A stretch of DNA of 64,000 bases from Amycolatopsis sp. MtRt-6 (GCF_017308975.1 NZ_JADWPD010000023.1:62001-126000); one strand, 5' to 3'. Counted from the stretch's first letter, positions 1 through 8,678 are shown. Notes: generated by a model from the sequence alone, not told the origin. A program made the numbers and translations.

Positions 1-407
1 TCCTGCCGGATACCGGTGACCTCGGTGTTGCCGCGCAGGGTGACCGTGCCGGCCGTCGCCAGGTGGGTGCGGAGCAGCTGCTCCAGGTCGGGTTGGTCGA
101 ACATGTTCGCCTCCGGGTAGCCGTGCCGGCCGCCGCCCGGGGAACGGCGGAACTCCGCCAGCACCCGCAGGTCCGGATCGAGCAGCCGCAGCCCGTGGCA
201 GGGCCAGGAGATGGCGGCGAACTCCCCGGCCAGCCCGAGCCGCCCGAGGATGCGGTGCACCTCGTCGTCCAGGTGCACCGCACGAGGCCGCGGGTAGACC
301 GACTCCCACCGCTCCAGCACCAGGCACTCGACGCCGTACCGGCCGAGCAGCGCCGCGGCGGTCAGCCCGGCCGGGCCCGCCCCGACGATGACGACGGGCA
401 CCCTCAC
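1..407 (-). CDS. FAD-dependent aromatic hydroxylase (MhpA-like), partial
   Basis: Only the N-terminal 135 or so residues lie in the window; the gene runs off the left edge. It starts with a GTG that overlaps the stop codon of the upstream DoxX gene (GTGA). The Rossmann fingerprint VIVGAGPAGLTAA sits at residues 6-18, followed by an acidic residue ending the second strand (LVLERWE) and an Arg-rich PRPRAVHLDDEV segment, as in group A flavoprotein hydroxylases of the 3-(3-hydroxyphenyl)propionate hydroxylase type. Such enzymes use NAD(P)H and O2 to hydroxylate phenolic rings. It is the last visible gene of the operon with an extradiol dioxygenase, which fits supply of a catechol. Substrate is unknown. 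Confidence 0.8.
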   Translation of the reverse strand, partial: MRVPVVIVGAGPAGLTAAALLGRYGVECLVLERWESVYPRPRAVHLDDEVHRILGRLGLAGEFAAISWPCHGLRLLDPDLRVLAEFRRSPGGGRHGYPEANMFDQPDLEQLLRTHLATAGTVTLRGNTEVTGIRQ

Positions 408-745
408 GGCGACACCCCGAGGGCCACGAGGTAGCCGGCGACGAGCACCGCGCAGACCAGCGCCGGGACGAGGTCGCGGGCCTTGTCGTGGTTGCGCACG
501 TGCGTGACGAGGGCGCCCGCGAGCAGGAGGAGCAGGCCGGCCCCGGCCAGTGCGCCGAGCACCGGCACGGCCAAGCCGACCAGGAGACCGGCGGCCCCGG
601 CGATCTCCAGCGCGCCGATGCCGCGGTAGGCGGTGACGGAGAAGCCGGCGTGCGCGGCGCGTTCCCGCATGGGCGCGAGCGCGAACAGCTTGGCCGCGCC
701 GAAGAGGAAGAAGATGGCCGCCCCGAGAACCGACAACGCGATCAT
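404..745 (-). CDS. DoxX family membrane protein
   Basis: This 113-residue protein has about four hydrophobic segments (near residues 3-22, 45-65, 67-82 and 95-110) and the short F-G-x-x-K-L pattern (FLFGAAKLF) after the first segment typical of small DoxX-like proteins. Both ends overlap neighbours by 4 nt: its ATG overlaps the acyl-CoA ligase stop and its TGA overlaps the hydroxylase GTG. It is therefore translationally coupled inside the aromatic operon. DoxX proteins are membrane partners of diverse redox systems; a specific role here is not visible. Confidence 0.75.
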   Translation of the reverse strand: MIALSVLGAAIFFLFGAAKLFALAPMRERAAHAGFSVTAYRGIGALEIAGAAGLLVGLAVPVLGALAGAGLLLLLAGALVTHVRNHDKARDLVPALVCAVLVAGYLVALGVSP

Positions 746-2619
746 GAGGTTTCTCCGAAGGTCAGGCGGGCAGGGACGGTGTAGCGGCCGAGGGTGGCCC
801 TCACCTTGGATTCGTCCACTTCGGACGGAAGAGTGATCACGACGGTCACGGTGCCGTCCTCGATCACCGCGTCGACGGTCACGCGATCGAACGGAGCGAG
901 GGCCTCGGCGATCGCGCGGCGGGTCGCGTCGGCGCGCAACGCGAGCTTGTAGGGCTTGCCGACGTCGGTCACGGGCAGCGCGTCGAGCACGGTGACGGCC
1001 TTCGGCGCGGCGGCCCGCTCGGGCACGCGGTCGGCGGCCCAGGCGAGCAGGTCGGCCTCGGTCGCCGTGGCGCCTGGTGTGCGGGTCACGTAGGCGACGG
1101 GCACCTCGCCGGCGTGCTCGTCGGGGCGGCCGACCGCGCCGGCCGCGGTCACCTGCGGGTGGGTCAGCAGGGCGTCCTCGATCATCGCCGGGTCGATGTT
1201 GTGGCCGCCGCGGATGATGAGGTCCTTGGCCCGGCCGGCCAGGTGCACGAACCCGTCGGCGTCCAGCCGGGCCAGGTCACCGGTGTTCAGCCAGCCGTCG
1301 CGGAGTTTGCCGAGGCCGTCCAGGATGTACGCGTTTTCGTCACGCCCGACGACATAGCCGGGGAACACCGTGGGGCCGCTGATGGCCAGCACCCCGGTCT
1401 CGCCGCGGGGCAGCTCCTCCCCCGTTTCCGGGTGGACGACCCGCATCCGCTGGTAGGGCAGGCGCTGCCCGACGGTGCCGGGGCGCGTCACATCGGGAAA
1501 ACTGCGCGCGCTGGCGCAGGTGGCTTCGGTCAGCCCGTAGCCCTCGACCAGCGTGACGCCGGTGTGTGCCTGGAAGCCTTCGCGCACGGCGGCCGGCAGT
1601 GGTGAAGCGCCGACCATGGCGAACCGCAGGCTGGCGATGTCGGCGTCGACCGGGCACTGCGCGAGCACCGCGTACACGGTCGGGACCGCGCTCATCGCCG
1701 CGATCCGGTGGTGCTCGACGATCTTCCAGAACTGCCCGTACAGGGCGGGTTCGCGGTAGCCGAGCGGGCCGGCCCACACCGCGTGCTGACCCTTGAACAG
1801 CGGCGCGAGCAGCGTCACCACGAGCGCGTTGACGTGGAACAGCGGCAGCGCCGCGAAGACGACCGAGCCGACGTCGAGCAGCGAGTTCGCCGCGATCATC
1901 CACGCGTCGGCGACCTCGTTGGCGTGCGTGTGCGCGGCCAGCTTCGGCGCGCCGGTGGTGCCGCCGGTGTGGAACAACGCGGCCAGATCCGACGCCACCG
2001 GGGGTTCGCCGGCGAAATCGGACGGGTCCATTGTGGCGGAGAGCTCGGCGAGGTAGCCGACGCGTACCCCGTCGATGGCGGGCAACGCGGGCGGTTCGCC
2101 GGCCGCGCCGGTCGGGCGCAGCACGAGGACGACGTCCAGCTCGGTGGCCAGCGTCCGGGCGGTGTCCCAGGTTTCCGGGGCGAGTTCCGGCCCGGCGGTG
2201 ATCAGCACGCGTGCGCCGGACAGGCGAAGCAGCTCGCCGAGGTGGTCGCGGGACAGGCCGCCGTTCAGCGGCGCCGCGACACCGGCAAGCTGCGCGGCCA
2301 GGGTCGCCGGGATCAGCTCGGCGCAGTTGGGCGACATCAACGCGACCGCATCGCCCCGCCCGACCCCGAGGTCGCGCAACAGGTTCGCGTAGCGGTGGAC
2401 ATCGGCGAGCAGCTCGCCGAACGTGCGGCGGACGGGCTCCCGCCACCGCGCGGCCTCGGGCAGCACGGTGGTCGCCGGGCGATCCGGCCACCATCCGGCG
2501 GCCCGCTGCAGCAGGGCGTAGGTCGACTCCGGCAGGCCCCGTTCGGTGAGCGGGACGGCCTCGATCGCGGCCAGGTCGGCGGGTCCGGCGTAGCGCGGCC
2601 ACAGGGAAGCGCCGGTCAT
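742..2619 (-). CDS. AMP-forming acyl-CoA synthetase
   Basis: The protein (625 aa) belongs to the adenylate-forming family, which activates a carboxylic acid to acyl-AMP and then to acyl-CoA. The phosphate-binding P-loop motif reads FHTGGTTGAPK, the GYGLTE-type motif follows, and the hinge reads TGDLARLDADGFVHLAGR with KDLIIRGGHNIDP after it. A catalytic lysine lies in the C-terminal VTDVGKPYK. The ATG at 2619 overlaps the TGA of the preceding FAH gene; longer in-frame extensions lie inside that gene and are rejected. In this operon it probably activates an aromatic or ring-cleavage-derived acid. The family has many specificities, so the substrate is open. Confidence 0.85.
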   Translation of the reverse strand: MTGASLWPRYAGPADLAAIEAVPLTERGLPESTYALLQRAAGWWPDRPATTVLPEAARWREPVRRTFGELLADVHRYANLLRDLGVGRGDAVALMSPNCAELIPATLAAQLAGVAAPLNGGLSRDHLGELLRLSGARVLITAGPELAPETWDTARTLATELDVVLVLRPTGAAGEPPALPAIDGVRVGYLAELSATMDPSDFAGEPPVASDLAALFHTGGTTGAPKLAAHTHANEVADAWMIAANSLLDVGSVVFAALPLFHVNALVVTLLAPLFKGQHAVWAGPLGYREPALYGQFWKIVEHHRIAAMSAVPTVYAVLAQCPVDADIASLRFAMVGASPLPAAVREGFQAHTGVTLVEGYGLTEATCASARSFPDVTRPGTVGQRLPYQRMRVVHPETGEELPRGETGVLAISGPTVFPGYVVGRDENAYILDGLGKLRDGWLNTGDLARLDADGFVHLAGRAKDLIIRGGHNIDPAMIEDALLTHPQVTAAGAVGRPDEHAGEVPVAYVTRTPGATATEADLLAWAADRVPERAAAPKAVTVLDALPVTDVGKPYKLALRADATRRAIAEALAPFDRVTVDAVIEDGTVTVVITLPSEVDESKVRATLGRYTVPARLTFGETS

Positions 2620-3545
2620 CGCCGGTACCTCACGACCGTGCGCTGGGTGCCCAGATCGAGGGCACCGTCGTCGGTCGCGACCGACGCCTCGACGACGTCG
2701 CCGTCCGCCAGGTACTTCGGATTCTTCGCCTGTCCCTTGAAGAACAGCTTCCACTTCAGGGCCGGGGGCAGCAGCGCGGCGATCTTCTCCACGGCTTTCG
2801 GCGGCGCGGACAACGCGGTGCCGGCCGGAGTCCCGGTCAGCACCAGGTCGCCGGGATCCAGCCGCTGGAACCGGGCCAGGGCCCGCAGGGCCTCGAGCGG
2901 GCGGTAGATCATGTCGTCGCCGACGACCGCGTTCTGCCGGGCCGTGCCGTTGACCGACAGCCGCAGCCGCAGGTCGGCGAACCGCTTCAGCTCACCGGCC
3001 TCCAGGAGGACGAGGGCGGGCCCGGCCGGGGTGAACGTCGGGTACGACTTGGCCTCGTAGAACTGGGTCTGCGGCAGCTGGACGTCGCGGGCGGAGACGT
3101 CGTTGGTCACGACCAGGCCGGCGACGCACTCCTCCGGGTCGGTGATCTCGCTGCCGACCGGGATCTCCCGGCCGATGACCAGCCCGATCTCCACCTCGTA
3201 GTCGAGCAGGCGCACGTGCGGCGGCTTGACGACGTCGTCGAACGGGCCGCTGATCGACCCGGACGACTTGCGGAAGAACGTCAGGGGCACGGTCTTCGGG
3301 TCCATCCCGGCGTCCGTGACGTGCGAGGTGAAGTTGGTCATCTGGGCCACCACGCGGCAGGGCGCGGTGACCGGGGAGACCAGTGCGAGGTCCTCGACCC
3401 GGTCGGTGAACGGGCCCGCCGCGGCGATCGCCGCGCGGTCGGCGAGCAGTTCGGCGGTGGTCGTCGCCGTCGTGGGGATCTTCGCCGCGCCGGCCGCGGT
3501 GGCGAGGTACCAGGCGTCGGCGGTGCGCAGGACGGTCAAGGTCAT
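2616..3545 (-). CDS. Fumarylacetoacetate hydrolase (FAH) family protein
   Basis: This is a 309-residue FAH-family enzyme. The C-terminal domain carries the metal-site signature DYEVEIGLVIGREI and the following NDVSARDVQ, and a late TGTPAGT loop, all typical of FAH hydrolases, hydratases and decarboxylases that cleave or hydrate beta-diketo or enol acids after aromatic ring opening. The start ATG at 3545 overlaps the dioxygenase stop. Position directly after an extradiol dioxygenase suggests it processes the ring-fission product, a role often held by MhpC-type hydrolases. Whether it acts as hydrolase, hydratase or decarboxylase cannot be told from sequence alone. Confidence 0.85.
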   Translation of the reverse strand: MTLTVLRTADAWYLATAAGAAKIPTTATTTAELLADRAAIAAAGPFTDRVEDLALVSPVTAPCRVVAQMTNFTSHVTDAGMDPKTVPLTFFRKSSGSISGPFDDVVKPPHVRLLDYEVEIGLVIGREIPVGSEITDPEECVAGLVVTNDVSARDVQLPQTQFYEAKSYPTFTPAGPALVLLEAGELKRFADLRLRLSVNGTARQNAVVGDDMIYRPLEALRALARFQRLDPGDLVLTGTPAGTALSAPPKAVEKIAALLPPALKWKLFFKGQAKNPKYLADGDVVEASVATDDGALDLGTQRTVVRYRR

Positions 3546-4666
3546 GAGCGGGCCACTTTCAGCAGGCCCAGCAAGCGCCGGGCGTCGAATTCGTTGTCTT
3601 CGCGGAGCGCGGAGAACACCGCGCGCAGTTCGCGCAGGGATTCCTTGCCGGGCTTGACGCCGAGGAAGTCGGCGGTGGCCGGCGGTCCCCACTGAGCCAG
3701 CCCGGAGGTGGTCAACGGGGCCCAGCCGGGCTCGAGGGTGTTGTCGAACAGGTCGCCGTCGCTGAAGTGCTCGACCATGAACCCGTCCGGATCACGCCAG
3801 TAGTCGAAGAGCTGGCTGCCCTCGATGTGCCGGCCGATGCCCCACGAATGGTGGTAGCCGTGCTCGCGCAGGTACTCGCCACCGGCGGCCAGCGCGTCGA
3901 GATCCGCGACCTGGTAGGCCGAGTGCACGTAGCGGTCGGCCGGGCCGAGCACCATGGCCAGCGTGTGGTGGTCGGCCGGAGTCGCGCCCCGGTCGCACCG
4001 GATGAAACTCATGACCGGCCCGCGCCCGCGCTGGCCGGGGTGGTACATGAAGTCGCTGACGATCAGGCCCAGGTGGTCCAGGTACCAGTCCAGTGCCTCG
4101 CGGTAGCGGGTCGTCTGCAGCACCACGTGCCCGAGCCGCTGCACCAGCGCCGGGGCCCGGGGCGGGCGTTGCGTGGCGTTGACCCGCCGGACCTCATGGC
4201 CGAAGTTGAGCTGTTGCGGGTCCTGCGGCGGCAGCGCGGGCAGCTCGTGCGCGTCCGACACGACCCGGACCCGCAGGCCGCTCGGGTCGGGCAGGTCGAG
4301 GACGACGCCGCCCAGCGTCTCCGGCAGCCGGGCGACCGGCCGGCCGGTGGCTTCGGCCAGCCGCAGGACGTCGCCGGGGGTGGCGGCCAGGAACGCCGGC
4401 CCCAGGAACTTCGACCGGGCGCCCTTGCGGATGATCACGCACGGCGCGCCGGCATCGGTGCCCCGCAGGTGCAGCTCGCGGCCGGTGCTGAGCACGGTGG
4501 TGAACCCGAAGGCCCGGGCGAACACCTCCGCCCGCTTCAGGTCCGGCTTCTCGAACTCGAGCCAGGCCAGGTCGTGCACCTTGATCACCGGGTTCGCCGC
4601 CCGGCCGGGGTGCTCACCCGCGAGCGCGCCGCGCTCGCTGTGCAGCCCGCTGTGCGGATCTCCCAT
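3542..4666 (-). CDS. Extradiol ring-cleavage dioxygenase (two-domain VOC type)
   Basis: The protein (374 aa) has two vicinal-oxygen-chelate domains. The C-terminal domain shows the His-His-Glu iron ligands of type I extradiol dioxygenases: GHVVLQT, then DHHTLAMVLG, then MVEHFSDGD, with the catalytic-region HSAYQV between. Such enzymes cleave catechols next to the hydroxyls. The ATG at 4666 is preceded by GGAGGA; an upstream in-frame ATG would place the operator-like repeats inside the gene. It is the promoter-proximal gene of the five-gene operon and is divergent from a TetR gene. The N-terminal domain (residues about 30-130) is degenerate, as usual. The catechol substrate is not identified. 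Confidence 0.88.
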   Translation of the reverse strand: MGDPHSGLHSERGALAGEHPGRAANPVIKVHDLAWLEFEKPDLKRAEVFARAFGFTTVLSTGRELHLRGTDAGAPCVIIRKGARSKFLGPAFLAATPGDVLRLAEATGRPVARLPETLGGVVLDLPDPSGLRVRVVSDAHELPALPPQDPQQLNFGHEVRRVNATQRPPRAPALVQRLGHVVLQTTRYREALDWYLDHLGLIVSDFMYHPGQRGRGPVMSFIRCDRGATPADHHTLAMVLGPADRYVHSAYQVADLDALAAGGEYLREHGYHHSWGIGRHIEGSQLFDYWRDPDGFMVEHFSDGDLFDNTLEPGWAPLTTSGLAQWGPPATADFLGVKPGKESLRELRAVFSALREDNEFDARRLLGLLKVARS

Positions 4667-4686
4667 GGCTCCTCCATCCACGTTGA

Positions 4687-4744
4687 TGACGATATCGTCA
4701 CTTACGAGCATATCCTCAGTCAAGAGTTTCTGACGATTTCCTCA
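4687..4744. promoter_or_regulatory. TetR-type operator cluster between aromatic operon and its regulator
   Basis: A perfect 14-bp palindrome TGACGATATCGTCA lies at 4687-4700. Two degraded copies follow: CGAGCATATCCTCA at 4705-4718 (10 of 14 matches) and TGACGATTTCCTCA at 4731-4744 (12 of 14). They fill the gap between the dioxygenase start (4666) and the TetR start (4799). The likely reading is an autoregulatory operator for both divergent promoters. Confidence 0.65.
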
Positions 4745-4798
4745 CCAGTGACGCCGTGGGCTACGATGCGGCTTGGACCTGCGAAGACGGGAGCACGG

Positions 4799-5455
4799 AT
4801 GCCGGAGCACGCTCCGAGCCGACTGGAACGGCGCAAGGCGCGCACCCGCGCGGCCCTGGTCCGGGCGGCCCAGGCACTCATCGCCGAGGGGCGGACCGCG
4901 GTGCCGATCCTGGAGATCACCCAGGCCGCGGACGTCGGGATGGGGTCGTTCTACAACCACTTCGAGACGAAGGAGCAGCTCTACCAGGCCGCGATCGAGG
5001 ACGCCCTCGACGTCCACGGCGCCCTGCTGGACGAGCTGACCACCGGCCTGGACGACCCGGCACAGGTCTTCGCGCAGAGCTTCCGGCTGACCGGGCGCCT
5101 GCACCGGCGGCATCCCGAACTCAGCAAGGTGCTCCTCCACCACGGCCTCGAGCTCGCCACCTCGGAGAGCGGACTCGCTCCCCGTGCCCGTCGCGACATC
5201 GAGGCAGCCGTGCGAGCCGGCCGCTTCACCGTCACCGACGCCGAACTCGCCATGGTCACCGTCGCCGGGGCCGCACTCGGCCTCGGCCACCTGCTGCACT
5301 GCCGGCCCGAGCGCGACGACGCCGCCACGACCGACCAGGTGACCGAGGACCTGCTGCGCATGCTCGGCCTCACCGCCGCCGAAGCCCACGAGATCTGCGG
5401 TCGCCCGCTGCCCGACCTCGACGCGACCGCGACCGGGCCGGACACCGCCGCCTGA
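4799..5455 (+). CDS. TetR family regulator of aromatic operon
   Basis: This 218-residue protein has the N-terminal TetR helix-turn-helix: RTRAALVRAAQALIAEG, then ILEITQAADVGMGSFYNHFETKEQLY. The C-terminal ligand domain is poorly conserved, as is normal. The ATG at 4799 follows a GGGAGC ribosome site; an in-frame ATG at 4764 is possible. It is divergent from the catabolic operon with repeated palindromic elements in between, so it most likely represses that operon and itself until an aromatic inducer binds. Confidence 0.85.
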   Translation: MPEHAPSRLERRKARTRAALVRAAQALIAEGRTAVPILEITQAADVGMGSFYNHFETKEQLYQAAIEDALDVHGALLDELTTGLDDPAQVFAQSFRLTGRLHRRHPELSKVLLHHGLELATSESGLAPRARRDIEAAVRAGRFTVTDAELAMVTVAGAALGLGHLLHCRPERDDAATTDQVTEDLLRMLGLTAAEAHEICGRPLPDLDATATGPDTAA

Positions 5456-5510
5456 CACAGCGTTCCGGCTCCGAGGAAAGTTACAAACCGCCGCCGTGGC
5501 GGATGTGTAT

Positions 5511-5532
5511 CGTATGGGAGCGCTCCCATACG
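5511..5532. promoter_or_regulatory. CebR/CelR-type (LacI family) operator
   Basis: A 22-bp perfect palindrome centred on TGGGAGCGCTCCCA (5515-5528) ends 19 nt before the GH44 start codon. This 14-mer is the established binding site of the cellobiose-responsive LacI-family repressors CebR (Streptomyces) and CelR (Thermobifida). Its place just upstream of a cellulase gene supports cellobiose-induced expression. No LacI-family regulator is encoded in the window, so the repressor would act in trans. Confidence 0.85.
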
Positions 5533-5551
5533 TCGACGTCAGGAGTTCCAG

Positions 5552-7192
5552 GTGGCTGCTCAGCGGCGGAATCGCCTACGGTCCGGGAAATTCCTCGCCG
5601 CGACCGGTTGCCTGGTGGCGGCGCTCCTGACCACCGGAGCACCACCGGCTTCCGCCGCCGGGCCCAGCCTGTCGGTGGACCTGTTCGCGGCCCGGCACGC
5701 GATCAGTCCCGACATCTACGGGATGAACGGCGGTGACCCCGCACTCGTCGCCGAGCTCGGCATCCCGGTCTCGCGCTGGGGCGGCAACGCGACCAGCCGC
5801 TACAACTTCAAGAACCACACCTACAACACCGGCAGCGACTGGTACTTCGAGAACATCGTGGCCGGGCCGGACAACACCCTCGAGGCCTACGTCCAGCGCA
5901 ACCGGGACCGCGGGATCAAGCAGGTGGTCACCGTGCCCATGTCCGGCTGGGTGGCGAAGGACTCGCCGTCGTCCCACCCGTTCGCCTGCGGGTTCCCGGC
6001 GACCCGGTTCCCGCAGCAGGACAGCTTCGACCAGTGGGACGCCAACTGCGGCAACGGCCGCCTGAACAACACCGACCTCACCGGCGCCGAGCCCACCGAC
6101 ACCTCGATCCCGGCGGACGCGTCCTTCGCCGGCGAAATGGTGTCGCACCTGGTGAACCAGTTCGGCCCGGCGGCGCGCGGCGGCGTCCCGATCTACGAAC
6201 TCGACAACGAACCGGTGCTGTGGAGCGCAACCCACCGCGACGTCCACCCCCAGCCCGTGTCCAACGACGAACTGGGCACCAAGAGCACCGCGACCGCGGC
6301 GGCCATCAAGAAGGCCGATCCGCGGGCGGCGGTCCTCGGCCCGTCCGGGTGGGGCTACTGCGAATGGGTCGCGTCCGGTGTGGACGGTTGCGCGCCGGGC
6401 GCCGACGCCGCCGCCCACGGCGGGCTCAACCTGTCCCAGTGGTTCCTGAAGAACATGAAGGACGCGGGCAACGCCGCGGGCAAGCGGCTGCTCGACTACT
6501 TCGACCAGCACTATTACCCGCAGATCAGCGGCGACAAGACCCCCGAAGCCAACGCGTGGCGGCTGCGGTCGACCCGCTCGCTGTGGGACCCGTCCTACGT
6601 CGAGGAGTCCTGGATCGGCCCGACCGGCGTCAACGCGCCACCCCTGCAGTTCATCCGCACGATGAAGCAGTGGATCGCCCAGTACAACCCCGGCACCAAG
6701 ACCGCCATCACCGAGTACAACTGGGGCGCCCTCGACGACATCAACGGCGCCCTCGCCGAAGCCGACGTCCTCGGCATCTTCGGCCGCGAAGGGCTCGACC
6801 TGGCCACCATCTGGGGCGAGCCCAAGCCCACGGACCCGGGCGCGTACGCGTTCCGGATGTACCGCAACTACGACGGCGCCGGAAGCAAGTTCGGCGACAT
6901 CAGCGTCTCGGCGGCCAGCACCGACCAGGGCCAGCTCGCGATCTACGGCGCGCAACGCCGGAGCGACGGGGCACTCACGCTCATGGTGATCAACAAGACC
7001 GGCACCGAACTCAGCTCTCCGCTGTCGATCACCGGCTGCGGCACCGGCAAGGCGCAGCGGTTCACCTACAGCCCGGCCGATCTCTCCTCGATCGTGCGGG
7101 GCCAGGACCTCGCGGTGCACCGCGGCCGCGTCACCGCGACGTACCCGGCGAACTCGATCACCCTGCTCGTCCTGCCGCGCGCAGGCCGTTGA
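5552..7192 (+). CDS. Secreted GH44 endoglucanase/xyloglucanase
   Basis: The GTG start at 5552 follows AGGAG at 5541-5545. The protein (546 aa) begins with a signal peptide (Arg-rich n-region, hydrophobic core, cleavage near ASA-AG at about residue 36). The mature part matches family GH44: VSRWGGNATSRYN near the N-terminus, the acid/base glutamate in YELDNEPVLWS, the nucleophile glutamate in AITEYNWG, and a C-terminal beta-sandwich. GH44 enzymes hydrolyse beta-1,4-glucan or xyloglucan. There is no carbohydrate-binding module. A CebR-type operator upstream supports control by cellobiose. The 3' end overlaps the convergent TetR gene by 35 bp. Confidence 0.88.
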   Translation: MAAQRRNRLRSGKFLAATGCLVAALLTTGAPPASAAGPSLSVDLFAARHAISPDIYGMNGGDPALVAELGIPVSRWGGNATSRYNFKNHTYNTGSDWYFENIVAGPDNTLEAYVQRNRDRGIKQVVTVPMSGWVAKDSPSSHPFACGFPATRFPQQDSFDQWDANCGNGRLNNTDLTGAEPTDTSIPADASFAGEMVSHLVNQFGPAARGGVPIYELDNEPVLWSATHRDVHPQPVSNDELGTKSTATAAAIKKADPRAAVLGPSGWGYCEWVASGVDGCAPGADAAAHGGLNLSQWFLKNMKDAGNAAGKRLLDYFDQHYYPQISGDKTPEANAWRLRSTRSLWDPSYVEESWIGPTGVNAPPLQFIRTMKQWIAQYNPGTKTAITEYNWGALDDINGALAEADVLGIFGREGLDLATIWGEPKPTDPGAYAFRMYRNYDGAGSKFGDISVSAASTDQGQLAIYGAQRRSDGALTLMVINKTGTELSSPLSITGCGTGKAQRFTYSPADLSSIVRGQDLAVHRGRVTATYPANSITLLVLPRAGR

Positions 7193-7826
7193 CGATCAGG
7201 TCCAGGCCGAAGGCGAACTCGTCTTCCAGCGGCACCGGCAGCGAGTCCGCGACCGCGAGGGTGGCCGGAAACTCCGCCGGCGACACGTGGTGGAAGTGCG
7301 CCGACGCCCGCGTCTGCTCGGCAGCGTCGCCCGATCCGGCGAGCTGGATCGCGAAGCCGAGGACGTACCGCGCGAGGGTCGCGTAGGCGCGCGCGGCGAG
7401 GTGCGGCGGGAGCCCGCCGTCGAGGAGGATGGCCAGGCAGCGTTCTCGCAGCACCATCGCGTTCGGGCCGGTCGGCGTCTGCTCCATCAGCAGGGGCGCG
7501 ATCCGCCGGTGCCTGCCCAGCGCCTCGAACATCGCCCGCGCGACCGTCCGGCAGGCCTGGTCCCAGTCCAGTTCCGCCAGCGACGCGGCGTCCAGGTCGA
7601 CCTCACCGAAAACGCGGTCGACCACGTGCGTGATCAAGGTCGCCCGGTTGCCGAAGTGGCGGTAGAGCGTGGCCGTGCCGGATTCGAGGCGCTGGGCGAG
7701 CGTCCGCATCGACAGCGCCTCGGCGCCTTCCTCGTCGACGAGCCGCAGCGCCGCGGCGAGGATCCGGTCCAGCGGGACGGCGGGACGGCCACGTGACCGC
7801 CGAGCGGCCGGGGACGAACTGGTCAC
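7158..7826 (-). CDS. TetR family regulator
   Basis: This is a 222-residue TetR protein. The GTG start at 7826 is chosen because it gives the usual N-terminus (RSRGRPAVPLDRILAAALRL) and leaves the 7861-7885 palindrome outside the gene. The helix-turn-helix reads MRTLAQRLESGTATLYRHFGNR, followed by a TetR_C-like domain. It is divergent from the hydrolase operon at 7884 and probably represses it and itself through the intervening palindrome. Its 3' end overlaps the GH44 gene, giving possible transcriptional interference. Confidence 0.82.
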   Translation of the reverse strand: MTSSSPAARRSRGRPAVPLDRILAAALRLVDEEGAEALSMRTLAQRLESGTATLYRHFGNRATLITHVVDRVFGEVDLDAASLAELDWDQACRTVARAMFEALGRHRRIAPLLMEQTPTGPNAMVLRERCLAILLDGGLPPHLAARAYATLARYVLGFAIQLAGSGDAAEQTRASAHFHHVSPAEFPATLAVADSLPVPLEDEFAFGLDLIVNGLRAAGRAG

Positions 7827-7860
7827 CCGCCCAGTATGGCCGCGGTTGACACCCTCCGCA

Positions 7861-7885
7861 ATAACGGCAACACTGTTGCCATTAT
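7861..7885. promoter_or_regulatory. Palindromic operator overlapping a start codon
   Basis: The core is a perfect 15-bp palindrome GGCAACACTGTTGCC at 7866-7880, flanked by ATAA (7861-7864) and TTAT (7882-7885), with one mismatched pair between. It lies between divergent TetR (7826) and hydrolase (7884) genes and touches the hydrolase ATG. There is no Shine-Dalgarno sequence between it and that ATG, so the downstream mRNA may be leaderless. Confidence 0.7.
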
Positions 7886-8678
7886 GAAGACCACCCACAC
7901 CCGGTCAGTTTCGGTCGACGGCCTGCGCGTGCACTACGAACGCGCAGGTCAAGGGCCCACTGTGGTGCTGTTGCACGGCAGCGGGTCGTCCCTGGAAGGC
8001 TTCGAGCGCGTAGCGGCGTTGTTGTCGGCGTCACACGACGTGATCCGCCCGGACCTGCCCGGGTTCGGGCGGACGGGGCCGCGGCCCGACCGCGACTACC
8101 GCGTCCGGACCTACGCGGGCACGATCGCCCGCTTCCTGACCGCCCTCGATGTGCCGCACTTCGCGCTGGCGGGCAATTCGCTCGGCGGCAACATCGCGTG
8201 GAACCTGGCCCTGGACGCCCCGGACCGGGTGGACGCGCTGGTGCTGGTCAACGCCACCGGCTACCCGGAGAAGACGCTGCCCGCCGGGTTGCGGCTGGCC
8301 CGGAACCCGCTGCTGCGCCCGTTGCTGCGGCGCTGGCTCCCGCGCGGCGCGACCGAACGCGGGCTGCGCGAAGCCGTCGGCGCGAACTCCGCGATCGTGG
8401 ACGACGCCATGGTCGACCGGGTGCACGCGCTGACCAGCCGTCCGGGCAACCGGTCGGCGTTCGTCGACTTCGCCAACACCGACCAGCCCGACCGCAGCGG
8501 CGAAATCCCGAAGATCGCGGTGCCGACGCTGGTTCTGCGCAGCGCGAGTGTCGATGGGCAGCACTTCGCCCGCGACATCCCCGGCGCCACCGAGCGCGTC
8601 CACGCCGACGGTGGCCACCTGCTGCCGGAAGAGGACCCGGACTGGGTGGCCGCGGCGATCGAGGAGTTCCTGCGATGA
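7884..8678 (+). CDS. Alpha/beta hydrolase
   Basis: The protein (264 aa) shows the alpha/beta-hydrolase fold: oxyanion loop VVLLHGSGSS, nucleophile elbow GNSLGGN (catalytic Ser), and the C-terminal His in ADGGHLLPEED. The pattern is that of MhpC/BphD-like C-C hydrolases and related esterases. It is the first gene of a five-gene operon with ATGA overlaps throughout. The ATG at 7884 lies inside the palindrome; an upstream in-frame ATG at 7836 exists but would encode the operator. Substrate is unknown. Confidence 0.78.
   Translation: MKTTHTRSVSVDGLRVHYERAGQGPTVVLLHGSGSSLEGFERVAALLSASHDVIRPDLPGFGRTGPRPDRDYRVRTYAGTIARFLTALDVPHFALAGNSLGGNIAWNLALDAPDRVDALVLVNATGYPEKTLPAGLRLARNPLLRPLLRRWLPRGATERGLREAVGANSAIVDDAMVDRVHALTSRPGNRSAFVDFANTDQPDRSGEIPKIAVPTLVLRSASVDGQHFARDIPGATERVHADGGHLLPEEDPDWVAAAIEEFLR

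Noticed and set aside
7158..7192. Frame error where GH44 and TetR 3' ends overlap
   Set aside because: Both frames end normally and convergent overlaps of this size are common; each protein has a normal C-terminus.
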